A stretch of DNA of 7,604 nucleotides from Syntrophaceae bacterium UBA6252 (GTDB lineage: Bacteria > Desulfobacterota > Syntrophia > Syntrophales > UBA6807). The position numbers and the translations under genes are program-made. Position 1 is the first letter of the stretch, and each line of letters begins with the position of its first letter. Positions 1-4,827 of the stretch are shown one piece after another. The notes below the pieces were generated by a model. The model searched no databases. It saw only the letters and a program-made list of their open reading frames with translations, and had not been told where the DNA came from. The DNA lies in contig DJVQ01000036.1 in NCBI GenBank assembly GCA_002441265.1, positions 29,044-36,647 of the forward strand, read 5' to 3'.

Positions 1-152
1 CCATCGCCCTGGGCCATCCCCTGGGATGCACGGGGGCCAAGCTGACGGCCCAGCTCCTTCACGAGCTGAAGCGCAGGAACGGGAAACGGGGCATCGTTTC
101 CATGTGCATCGGCGGCGGCATGGGAGCCGCCGGAATCTATGAGATGCTGTAA
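1..152 (+). CDS. Acetyl-CoA acetyltransferase (thiolase), C-terminal end, partial
   Basis: The reading frame enters from the left edge (first full codon at 3) and ends at TAA 150-152, leaving 50 codon positions. The peptide contains both C-terminal catalytic signatures of the thiolase superfamily: GHPLGCTGA, with the active-site His at codon 15-17, and CIGGGMGAAG, with the active-site Cys at codon 105-107. In this family these residues activate the nucleophilic cysteine and carry out the proton transfers of CoA-dependent cleavage or condensation of 3-ketoacyl-CoA. The last residues (GIYEML) match the usual length and position of the family end, so the gene is intact at its 3' side. The N-terminal three quarters, including the nucleophile Cys, lie outside. 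Whether it is a biosynthetic acetoacetyl-CoA thiolase or a beta-oxidation 3-ketoacyl-CoA thiolase cannot be told from this fragment. A strong terminator follows 25 bp after the stop, so it ends its transcription unit. Confidence 0.92.
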   Translation, partial: IALGHPLGCTGAKLTAQLLHELKRRNGKRGIVSMCIGGGMGAAGIYEML

Positions 153-177
153 AGAGGTTTTTCGCTGAAAAGACGAG

Positions 178-212
178 GGGGCCCCGGCCGTCCGGCCGGG
201 GCCCCTTTCTTT
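178..212 (+). terminator. Intrinsic terminator after the thiolase gene
   Basis: A perfect 13-bp all-G/C stem (arms 178-190 and 193-205, sequence GGGGCCCCGGCCG and its complement) has a 2-nt TC loop as drawn; in RNA the innermost pairs would open. It is followed by TTTCTTT (206-212). It lies 25 bp past the thiolase stop. The - strand reading has a less regular T-run (CTCGTCTTTT) after the hairpin, so it may also stop the converging phosphoesterase transcript, whose stop is at 246. Confidence 0.87.
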
Positions 213-245
213 GTCTGCCGGACTCGTCCCGCCGCGATTTCCGCC

Positions 246-812
246 TCAGATCCCCGAGGAAATCTTCAGGGTATCCCTGAGAAAGGTTCCGCTCAGGCGG
301 ACCTGGTTGTCCCGAAGCCGGATCACCCGGACCCGCAGGCAGTCCCCCTCCAGTTCGAGCAGCCCGTAGGACATGCCGCAGCCCCTGCTCTCGTGGGCCG
401 TCATGTGGCCTGGATTGACGAAGACCATGCCGTTTCCCTTCCGGACCTCGGCGATGTGGGTGTGGCCGTAGAGGAAGAGGTCCGCCTCTCTCCGGGCGAC
501 GACGGTTTCCGGCTTGATGTCGGCGGCAAGGTCGTTGTAGTGGGATTCCGGCGTGTGTGTGAGGAAGATCCTCCAGCCCTCGATGGAGATGATTTTCCGG
601 TTTTCCACGGCCGGGTCGGGGTAAAAGCAGGTGTCCCATGTCCCGGGGACGCGGTGGAGCCGGCGTCCGTTACCCGCCAGGACGTCGGCGTCGCTGTAGT
701 AATCTCCGAGATGGATCACGGTGTCGATGGATTCCTTTTCCAGGAAATGGAGGGCCCAGTCCATGGAAGTCGGGTCGTCGTGGGTGTCCGAAAGGACCAG
801 CAGCCGGTGCAT
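246..812 (-). CDS. YfcE/MJ0936-type metallophosphoesterase
   Basis: A 188-aa calcineurin-like phosphoesterase; family members are dinuclear-metal phosphodiesterases (manganese in characterised ones), cytosolic, usually 160-190 aa. Motifs in order: SDTHD (8-12; metal ligands D9, H11), HLGDYYSD (34-41; bridging D37), VPGTWDT (55-61), FLTHTPE (83-89; H86), YGHTHI (115-120; H117, H119). The third motif is usually GNCD or GNHD, where Asn is a metal ligand and Asp contacts substrate; here it reads GTWD, so Asn is replaced by Thr58. The HGH-type motif is reduced to THT. No signal peptide or membrane segment is visible. The start is fixed by the family N-terminus (a few residues before SDTH), although the ribosome-binding site is weak (GAAG, 8 nt upstream). 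The physiological substrate is unknown. It is a single-gene unit with its own promoter, converging on the thiolase terminator. Confidence 0.9.
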   Translation of the reverse strand: MHRLLVLSDTHDDPTSMDWALHFLEKESIDTVIHLGDYYSDADVLAGNGRRLHRVPGTWDTCFYPDPAVENRKIISIEGWRIFLTHTPESHYNDLAADIKPETVVARREADLFLYGHTHIAEVRKGNGMVFVNPGHMTAHESRGCGMSYGLLELEGDCLRVRVIRLRDNQVRLSGTFLRDTLKISSGI

Positions 813-900
813 CGGGAATGCTTCGCTCTTTTACGGAAGACTTGGGCCGGCTCTTCTTTTCCGGGTGCCGGCGGGGAGCAGGGGGTCCAGGGGATCCTGC

Positions 901-948
901 GACGGATTGTAACAACCCGCTTGACCCTATATAGGAAGAGGATCCGTC
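901..948. promoter_or_regulatory. Split inverted repeat bracketing the phosphoesterase promoter
   Basis: GACGGAT at 901-907 and its exact complement ATCCGTC at 942-948 flank the -10 region, with centres 41 bp apart, close to four helical turns. One arm abuts the -35, the other lies just beyond the expected start of transcription. This could be a two-site operator or chance; only the base match is seen. Confidence 0.22.
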
Positions 949-954
949 TGTCAA
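926..954 (-). promoter_or_regulatory. Sigma70-like promoter for the phosphoesterase gene
   Basis: Read on the - strand: a perfect -35 TTGACA (plus positions 949-954), a 17-bp spacer, then TATAGG (926-931). An overlapping TATATA (928-933) would give a 15-bp spacer. Transcription would start near 919, giving a 5' leader of roughly 105 nt before the ATG at 812. It is the only good promoter match upstream of that gene. Confidence 0.55.
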
Positions 955-1033
955 GGGGAGGGATGGGTTTCCCCGTTCGATGATTTCGAATGGAATTTCA
1001 ACGTGGTCCGGGGCTTCGGCCCGGCGGAAGAAA

Positions 1034-1175
1034 CCGCCGGGAAAGCCGGGACACTTCTTAAGCGGAAAAACCAGGGACACTGGCGGAAAAACCAGGGACA
1101 CTTCCCTTATTTTTCTTGAGAAAAATATGGGAAGTGTCCCGGCTTTTCCGGGAAGTGTCCCCGTTTCCCCGGCGG
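1034..1175. repeat. REP/IS200-like palindromic element with five GGGACACT cores
   Basis: A 142-bp imperfect palindrome. The outer ends are CCGCCGGG (1034-1041) and its complement (1168-1175). Inside are three forward copies of GGGACACT (1048, 1074, 1095) and two inverted copies (1133-1140, 1154-1161). The centre is a 20-bp stem (1095-1114 with 1121-1140, 19 of 20 pairs) around a CTTGAG loop. Both sides also carry GGAAAAACC or GGAAAAGCC linkers. Each flank adds a CCGGCGG/CCGCCGG pair (1021-1040; 1169-1200). From memory, GGGACACTTCC palindromes border REP-associated or IS200-like Y1 transposase genes in Deltaproteobacteria. No transposase is present here, so this would be a non-autonomous copy or a remnant. 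Short open frames across it are not credible genes. Confidence 0.72.
1061..1102 (+). repeat. Tandem 21-bp duplication inside the palindromic element
   Basis: Two adjacent 21-bp units, 1061-1081 and 1082-1102, differ only at the first base (A versus G). Each runs from GCGGAAAAACC through GGGACACT. The right half of the palindrome has only one counterpart, so the left arm is one unit longer and the element is asymmetric. Confidence 0.92.
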
Positions 1176-1189
1176 CATGGTCTTTCCCG

Positions 1190-1218
1190 TTGACCGCCGG
1201 CGGGAAATCCGATATCTG
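1190..1218 (+). promoter_or_regulatory. Candidate promoter for the hypA leader (weak)
   Basis: TTGACC (1190-1195), a 17-bp spacer and TATCTG (1213-1218): a good -35 and a poor -10. It sits between the palindromic element and the structured leader, where a hypAB promoter is expected. I saw no clear sigma54 -24/-12 pair nearby, although hyp genes often use one. Confidence 0.25.
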
Positions 1219-1303
1219 GTACGCTGAATAAGAGGAGATCCGTGAAGCCATACGGCGGCTGCATTGCGTGCCTGCCGGCCGGACTCGGGCCGGGGAAAGG
1301 CTT

Positions 1304-1358
1304 CTTCCGAAGCGGATGCGCCGGGACCTTCGGAAGCCGTGAACGTGCCGAAGGTTTT
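1304..1358 (+). promoter_or_regulatory. Attenuator-like pair of mutually exclusive hairpins upstream of hypA
   Basis: Structure A: CTTCCGAAG (1304-1312) pairs perfectly over 9 bp with CTTCGGAAG (1328-1336), 15-nt loop. Structure B: ACCTTCGG (1326-1333) pairs perfectly over 8 bp with CCGAAGGT (1348-1355), continuing directly into T's (1355-1358). Both need 1328-1333, so they cannot coexist; B resembles an intrinsic terminator and A its antiterminator. Another hairpin lies upstream (CCGGCC 1275-1280 with GGCCGG 1288-1293). The weak points are that B has a 14-nt loop and only four T's. I do not recognise a known riboswitch class. Confidence 0.42.
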
Positions 1359-1371
1359 CATGAGAAAAAAC

Positions 1372-1401
1372 AGGAGGTACCGGGGAATCCTTTCATCCCC
1401 G
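1372..1401 (+). promoter_or_regulatory. hypA ribosome-binding site with a bridging stem-loop
   Basis: AGGAGG (1372-1377) is the only strong Shine-Dalgarno sequence near hypA, but it ends 28 nt before the ATG at 1406, too far for normal initiation. A 6-bp perfect hairpin fills the gap: CGGGGA (1381-1386) with TCCCCG (1396-1401), 9-nt loop. Folding it out leaves 3 + 4 = 7 nt, the ordinary spacing. The hypA start cannot be moved upstream because the family needs Met-His-Glu at the very N-terminus and no in-frame start lies between. Confidence 0.5.
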
Positions 1402-1405
1402 TCCC

Positions 1406-1756
1406 ATGCATGAACTTGCCGTCACGGAGGGGATTCTTGCCGTCGTTCTCCGGCACGCCGCGGCCGGCGGCGCCTCCCGGGTGGTCACGGTCCGTCTCCG
1501 GATCGGCGGGCTCTCAGACCTGTCGGAGGAGTGGCTTGCGCGGTATTTCGCCTGGCTCGGCAAGGGGACCGTCGCCGAAGGAGCCCGGATCGAAGTGGAA
1601 AGAACGCCCGTCGTTTTCCGGTGCGGCCCCTGCGACAGGACCTTCGACGTGGATTTGAAAGCGGCGAGAGACTTTCCGTGTCCCTTCTGCGGGGGAAACG
1701 ACGTTTCCCTCGTTTCGGGACGGGAGTTTTTCGTACGGGAGATCGAGGTGATGTAA
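1406..1756 (+). CDS. hypA: Hydrogenase nickel-insertion protein HypA
   Basis: A 116-aa protein of exactly family length. HypA works with HypB to deliver Ni(II) to the large subunit of [NiFe]-hydrogenase after HypCDEF has built the Fe(CN)2CO centre. It begins MHELAVTE, the family N-terminus; His2 and the N-terminal amine are known nickel ligands. The zinc site is two CxxC pairs: CGPC (73-76) and CPFC (92-95), 15 residues apart. The middle (TVRLRIGGLSDLSEEWL) matches the conserved alpha/beta core. The stop TAA overlaps the hypB ATG as TAATG, so the two are translationally coupled. The partner genes hypCDEF and the hydrogenase are not in the window, so hypAB is either a separate locus or the end of a dispersed set. 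The leader upstream is unusually structured. Paralogues such as HybF are possible, but the name HypA is safe. Confidence 0.96.
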   Translation: MHELAVTEGILAVVLRHAAAGGASRVVTVRLRIGGLSDLSEEWLARYFAWLGKGTVAEGARIEVERTPVVFRCGPCDRTFDVDLKAARDFPCPFCGGNDVSLVSGREFFVREIEVM

Positions 1757-2427
1757 TGGAGAATATCCGCCTGATCGAAGTCCGGGAGGAGATCCTCTCC
1801 GACAACCGGGACCTGGCCCGGGAGATCCGCGAAACCCTTTGCAGGAAGGGCGTCTTCCTGTTGAACCTCATGTCCTCGCCCGGCGCGGGGAAGACGAGCC
1901 TTCTCATCCGCACCCTCCGCGCCCTCCGGGAAGCGTTCCGGATCGCCGTGATCGAGGGGGACATCGACTCCATGGTGGACGCCGAAAAGGTGGCCGCCGA
2001 GGGCGTCCCGGCCGTTCAGATCCGGACGGGAAGCGCCTGCCATCTAGATGCGCCCATGGTGGAGAAGGCCCTCGGGGAACTCGACCTCGACCACACGGAC
2101 CTGGTCCTGATGGAAAACGTGGGAAATCTTGTGTGCCCCGCCGAATTCGATACCGGGGACACGAGAAAGGCGATGATTCTGAGCGTCCCCGAGGGGGACG
2201 ACAAGCCCCTCAAGTATCCGCTCATGTTCTCGATCTGCCATGCCGTGGTGGTCAACAAGATGGATTGTCTTCCCATGTTCGATTTCGACCTGGAGGTCTT
2301 CCGGGAGCGGGTCCGGAAACTGAACCCCGGCGCCGAGATTTTCCCCCTGTCCTGCAAAACGGGCGAGGGGATGGATCGCTGGATCGCGTGGCTGGAAAAG
2401 GCGATCGCCGAATCCCGGTCCCGGTGA
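1756..2427 (+). CDS. hypB: Hydrogenase nickel-incorporation GTPase HypB
   Basis: A 223-aa SIMIBI-class GTPase that powers nickel transfer with HypA. Motifs: P-loop SPGAGKTS (41-48), EGDIDS (67-72), the metal-binding RTGSACHL with C95-H96 at the dimer interface, ENVGNLVCP with C127 (32 residues after C95, the same spacing as C166/C198 of E. coli HypB), EGDDKPLKYP (146-155), guanine-specifying NKMD (167-170), and SCKTGEG (199-205). The N-terminus lacks both the CxxCGC high-affinity nickel site of E. coli HypB and any His-rich stretch, so it has the G-domain site only and no obvious nickel storage function. The start ATG at 1756 shares its A with the hypA stop and has GAGGTG 5 nt upstream. The frame stays open further upstream, but those residues overlap hypA and do not match the family. 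Confidence 0.97.
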   Translation: MENIRLIEVREEILSDNRDLAREIRETLCRKGVFLLNLMSSPGAGKTSLLIRTLRALREAFRIAVIEGDIDSMVDAEKVAAEGVPAVQIRTGSACHLDAPMVEKALGELDLDHTDLVLMENVGNLVCPAEFDTGDTRKAMILSVPEGDDKPLKYPLMFSICHAVVVNKMDCLPMFDFDLEVFRERVRKLNPGAEIFPLSCKTGEGMDRWIAWLEKAIAESRSR

Positions 2428-2472
2428 ATTCCCGGGATGGAAAGACCGTCCGACCGCAAGTGGAGCGGGGAA

Positions 2473-2502
2473 GCCGCCGGGAAACGCCCGGGGACCGGCG
2501 GC
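2473..2502 (+). other. Hairpin between hypB and the MaoC gene
   Basis: GCCGCCGG (2473-2480) and CCGGCGGC (2495-2502) form a perfect 8-bp stem with a 14-nt loop, 45 bp after the hypB stop. No T-run follows, so it is not a normal intrinsic terminator. It could protect the 3' end of a hypAB message or pause polymerase. The 111-bp gap otherwise holds only the maoC ribosome-binding site. Confidence 0.35.
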
Positions 2503-2538
2503 GACGGAGAAATACGTTAGACGGGAGGGAGAATCCCC

Positions 2539-2982
2539 ATGGCACCCATGTATTTCGAAGACTTCAAGGCCGGTGACCGGTTCCGGTCGCCGGGGATGAC
2601 CGTCACGGAAAGCCAGATCATCGATTTCGCGATGAAGTTCGATCACCAGCCCTTTCACACCAATGTGGAGGCCGCGAAAGACTCCATTTTCGGGGGGCTC
2701 GTGGCGAGCGGGATCCACACGATCGCCCTGACCTTCAAGCTCATCCTCATGGCGGGGTTCCTGGAGAACAACCTGGGGTCCCCCGGATTCGACGAGGTGC
2801 GGTGGCTGAAGCCCGTGAGGCCCGGCGACACCCTGACGGCGACGGCGGAAGTCCTGGAGACGGTCCCCTCGGAAAAACGGAAGGACCGGGGAACGGTGCG
2901 TTTCCGGTATTCAAGCCACAACCAGCGGGGTGAGGAAGTCTTCACCAGCGTGTGCCTCCAGATCATGAAAAGAAGGGGATGA
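2539..2982 (+). CDS. MaoC-family (R)-specific enoyl-CoA hydratase/dehydratase
   Basis: A 147-aa single hot-dog-fold protein. The family reversibly hydrates trans-2-enoyl-CoA to (R)-3-hydroxyacyl-CoA or dehydrates related acyl-CoA esters. N-terminal YFEDFKAGD (5-13) is the usual MaoC opening. The hydratase-2 catalytic motif is FDHQPFHTN, giving the Asp35-x4-His40 dyad. It continues FGGLVASGIHT (51-61), where the Ser/Gly loop binds the thioester, and FDEVRWLKPVRPGDTL (84-99). The length is typical of single-domain bacterial members. Start ATG 2539 has GGGAGGGAG (2523-2531) 7 nt upstream; a second ATG at 2548 (Met4) is too close to matter. It is codirectional with hypAB but 111 bp away with its own ribosome-binding site, so co-transcription is uncertain. 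The substrate is unknown: fatty acyl, mesaconyl-type or aromatic-pathway CoA esters are all possible. Confidence 0.93.
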   Translation: MAPMYFEDFKAGDRFRSPGMTVTESQIIDFAMKFDHQPFHTNVEAAKDSIFGGLVASGIHTIALTFKLILMAGFLENNLGSPGFDEVRWLKPVRPGDTLTATAEVLETVPSEKRKDRGTVRFRYSSHNQRGEEVFTSVCLQIMKRRG

Positions 2983-2985
2983 GGC

Positions 2986-3014
2986 CGGCGGGGCGCGAAG
3001 CATCGGCCCTGCCG
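2986..3014. other. Hairpin between converging maoC and radical SAM genes
   Basis: CGGCGGGGC (2986-2994) faces GCCCTGCCG (3006-3014), 8 of 9 pairs with an 11-nt loop. It lies entirely in the 32-bp gap between the two converging stop codons. There is no T-run on either side, so terminator function is only a guess from position. Confidence 0.3.
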
Positions 3015-3839
3015 TCACACACTTTCCGCTTTTTCACCGAACAGACGGCGGAGTTCCCGTTCCGTTTCCAGGGCGTAGCTGTCCGAGAGGGCGTATCCCC
3101 AGTTCAGCCTTTCGAAAAGATCGGCGACCTTCGACCGGTAGTGGAGGGCGTCGATGAGAACCCGGTTCACGAAGGGGCGCAGGGCCTCGTAAAGCCGTTC
3201 CGGGTTCATGGGGAGCATGGGACCGATGAACGCCCATGTGTCCACGCCCGCTTCATGAAGTTTTTTCAGTGCGGCGATGCGGCCGGCGATGGACGGGGCG
3301 TTCGGCTCCAGGATTTTCCGTACCCCGTCGTCGTCCGTCGGGATGGTCAGACCCACGGAGACGCCCCCGGCGGGTGCCAGGAGGTCCACATCCCGTGTGA
3401 CGAGAGGCGACCGGGTCAGGATGTCGAATCCCCATCCCGCTTCCCGGAGGGCTTCCAGGCACTGCCGGGTGAGCCGGAAGCGGACCTCCGCGGGCTGGTA
3501 GGGATCGCACACGCTGGAAAGGAGAACGGTTCCCCTTTTCCGTTTCCGGGCGAGTTCGGACCGGAGGACCCCGGCGATGTTGCCCTTGGCCTCGACGAAG
3601 GTGCCCCACCGGGCGCCGGCATGGCGGCGGGAGTATCGGGTCATGAACGAGGCGTAGCAGTAAAGGCATCCGTGCCCGCAGCCCAGGTACGGGTTGACCG
3701 CGTAATCGACCCCGGGGATTCCCGAGCGGACCAGGGCCGTCTTGATCTCGATTTTCGTCAGGTCCACGGGATGCCGCGGTCCCGGTTTCGTGGGATGGAC
3801 CCGCCGGTCCGGAGCCGCCTTTTCGGTGCTGCGATTCAT
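3015..3839 (-). CDS. SPL-family radical SAM protein
   Basis: A 274-aa radical SAM enzyme of the spore-photoproduct-lyase-like group (COG1533, SplB type). The [4Fe-4S] cluster motif is NPYLGCGHGCLYCYA with C54-x3-C58-x2-C61; the cluster reductively cleaves S-adenosylmethionine to a 5'-deoxyadenosyl radical. The preceding VRSGIPGVDYAVNPY and following SSVCDPYQPAE (108-118), DILTRSPLVTRD (139-150), VGLTIPTDD (162-170) and AFIGPMLPMNPERL (203-216) are the conserved blocks of this family. The residues needed for true spore photoproduct lyase activity cannot be assigned, and nothing indicates a spore former, so the reaction is unknown. No Shine-Dalgarno sequence is visible before ATG 3837-3839; the start is placed by family length and could be slightly wrong. 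It converges on maoC and diverges from the nitrilase gene. Confidence 0.9.
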   Translation of the reverse strand: MNRSTEKAAPDRRVHPTKPGPRHPVDLTKIEIKTALVRSGIPGVDYAVNPYLGCGHGCLYCYASFMTRYSRRHAGARWGTFVEAKGNIAGVLRSELARKRKRGTVLLSSVCDPYQPAEVRFRLTRQCLEALREAGWGFDILTRSPLVTRDVDLLAPAGGVSVGLTIPTDDDGVRKILEPNAPSIAGRIAALKKLHEAGVDTWAFIGPMLPMNPERLYEALRPFVNRVLIDALHYRSKVADLFERLNWGYALSDSYALETERELRRLFGEKAESV

Positions 3840-3902
3840 GGCCGAAGGATATCATGGAACGGGGCGCCGGGAAACGGCTGGTTTCAGGGTCCTTCCCGTT
3901 TC

Positions 3903-3931
3903 TTGCCTCTCCGGGCGTTTTACGGTAAAAA
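3903..3931 (+). promoter_or_regulatory. Candidate promoter and palindrome upstream of the nitrilase gene
   Basis: In the 169-bp divergent gap: TTGCCT (3903-3908), a 17-bp spacer and TAAAAA (3926-3931), each 4 of 6 consensus bases. A perfect palindrome TTTTACGGTAAAA (3918-3930) overlaps the proposed -10; its A/T-rich arms stand out in this GC-rich region and could be an operator. Both calls rest on base match alone. Confidence 0.3.
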
Positions 3932-4008
3932 CATAGTGTTGGGCACGGCGGGCGGAAGACATCCGTTTCCGTCCGGGGCGGCGACGACCGATCGGCGAGG
4001 AGGCGGCC

Positions 4009-4812
4009 ATGAAAGTCGGATTTATCCAGTTCGATCCCCTTTTCGGGGAGGTGGACAGGAACCTGGAAACAGCGGGGCGGCTCATCGAGGGGGTCGAGGC
4101 GGACCTCCTGGTTCTCCCGGAACTCTTTAACACGGGCTATCTTTTCACCGATGCCGGCGAGGTGGCCGCCCTGTCCGAGGAGATCCCCGGCGGGAAGACC
4201 GCCGATTTCCTGATGGGTCTCGCGAAAAGAAAGGGGATTCATCTCCTCGGCGGTCTCGCCGAGCGGGACGGGGCCCGGTGTTACAATTCGGCCGTCCTCG
4301 TTTCACCCCGAGGGGTCGTGGGGACCTACCGGAAGGTCCACCTCTTCTTCGAGGAGAAGCTCTGGTTCGCGCCGGGGGAAGGGGAGTTTCCCGTTTTCGA
4401 CATCGGCGTGTGCCGGCTCGGCGTCATGATCTGCTTCGACTGGTTCTTTCCCGAATCCGCCCGGGTCCTGGCCCTGAAGGGGGCCCAGGTGATCGGCCAC
4501 CCGGCCAATCTGGTCCTCCCCTACTGCCAGGAGGCCATGAAAACCCGATGCCTGGAAAACAGGGTCTTCGCGGTGACCTGCAACCGTACCGGCGCGGAGC
4601 ACCGGGGCGGGAAAAGCCTGAGCTATACGGGGAAAAGCCAGGTGCTGGGCGTCCGTTCCGAGGTCCTTCTCCGGGCGGGGGAGGACGAGGAGACGGCGGG
4701 GGTCGTGACCATCGATCCCGCCCTGGCCGACGAAAAGGTCCTCAACGCCCACAACGACATTTTTCGGGACAGAAGGCCCCGTTTCTACAGGGACATCGGT
4801 ACGGCGTCGTAG
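4009..4812 (+). CDS. Carbon-nitrogen hydrolase (nitrilase superfamily amidase)
   Basis: A 267-aa cytosolic hydrolase of the nitrilase/amidase/N-carbamoylase superfamily, of typical single-domain length. The catalytic triad is visible: Glu38 in LPELFNTGY (37-44), Lys109 in YRKVHLF (107-113) and the nucleophile Cys142 in MICFDWFFPE (140-149). A conserved Glu follows the lysine (FFEEK, 113-117). HPANLVLPYCQ (164-174) and TRCLENRVFAVTCNRTG (179-195) are the usual acid-amidase blocks. Members cleave C-N bonds of linear amides (omega-amidase, N-carbamoyl-amino-acid or polyamine amidases) through a thioester; true nitrile hydrolysis is unlikely at this length. The exact substrate cannot be read from the sequence. 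ATG 4009 has AGGAGG (3998-4003) 5 nt upstream. It is a single gene, divergent from the radical SAM gene and convergent with glyS. Confidence 0.92.
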   Translation: MKVGFIQFDPLFGEVDRNLETAGRLIEGVEADLLVLPELFNTGYLFTDAGEVAALSEEIPGGKTADFLMGLAKRKGIHLLGGLAERDGARCYNSAVLVSPRGVVGTYRKVHLFFEEKLWFAPGEGEFPVFDIGVCRLGVMICFDWFFPESARVLALKGAQVIGHPANLVLPYCQEAMKTRCLENRVFAVTCNRTGAEHRGGKSLSYTGKSQVLGVRSEVLLRAGEDEETAGVVTIDPALADEKVLNAHNDIFRDRRPRFYRDIGTAS

Positions 4813-4827
4813 GAAGACGTTTCCTAC
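4809..4827. terminator. Hairpin containing both converging stop codons
   Basis: GTAGGAA (4809-4815), loop GACGT, TTCCTAC (4821-4827): a perfect 7-bp stem. The nitrilase stop TAG (4810-4812) lies in one arm and the glyS stop TAG (plus 4824-4826) at the mirrored place in the other. There is no T-run either side, so it would be a weak or factor-dependent bidirectional terminator. No other terminator candidate is seen between these genes. Confidence 0.4.

Noticed and set aside
980..1264. Short open frames on both strands across the palindromic repeat
   Set aside because: Their peptides simply translate the GGGACACT repeats (for example the repeated KTRDT), with no homology or start signal.
1201..1405. 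A known riboswitch class (GEMM/c-di-GMP, NiCo, SAH, cobalamin) upstream of hypA
   Set aside because: I compared the conserved cores by eye and none fits; only the competing hairpins are supported.
1242..1658. Possible leader ORF starting GTG with GAGGAG 4 nt upstream, running through the attenuator into hypA in another frame
   Set aside because: The start context is passable, but the product has no recognisable motif and most of it overlaps hypA. It stays open probably because of base composition. If real, it would let ribosomes influence the leader hairpins, so ribosome profiling could revisit it.
1531..1755. An upstream ATG extending HypB by 75 residues
   Set aside because: The extension lies wholly within hypA, is Arg-rich with no family match, and the ATG at 1756 has a good ribosome-binding site and the TAATG coupling typical of hypAB.
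2952..4130. A 392-codon + strand open frame antisense to the radical SAM gene
   Set aside because: It overlaps the maoC end and the nitrilase start, shows no family motif, and mirrors the real SPL-family coding frame.
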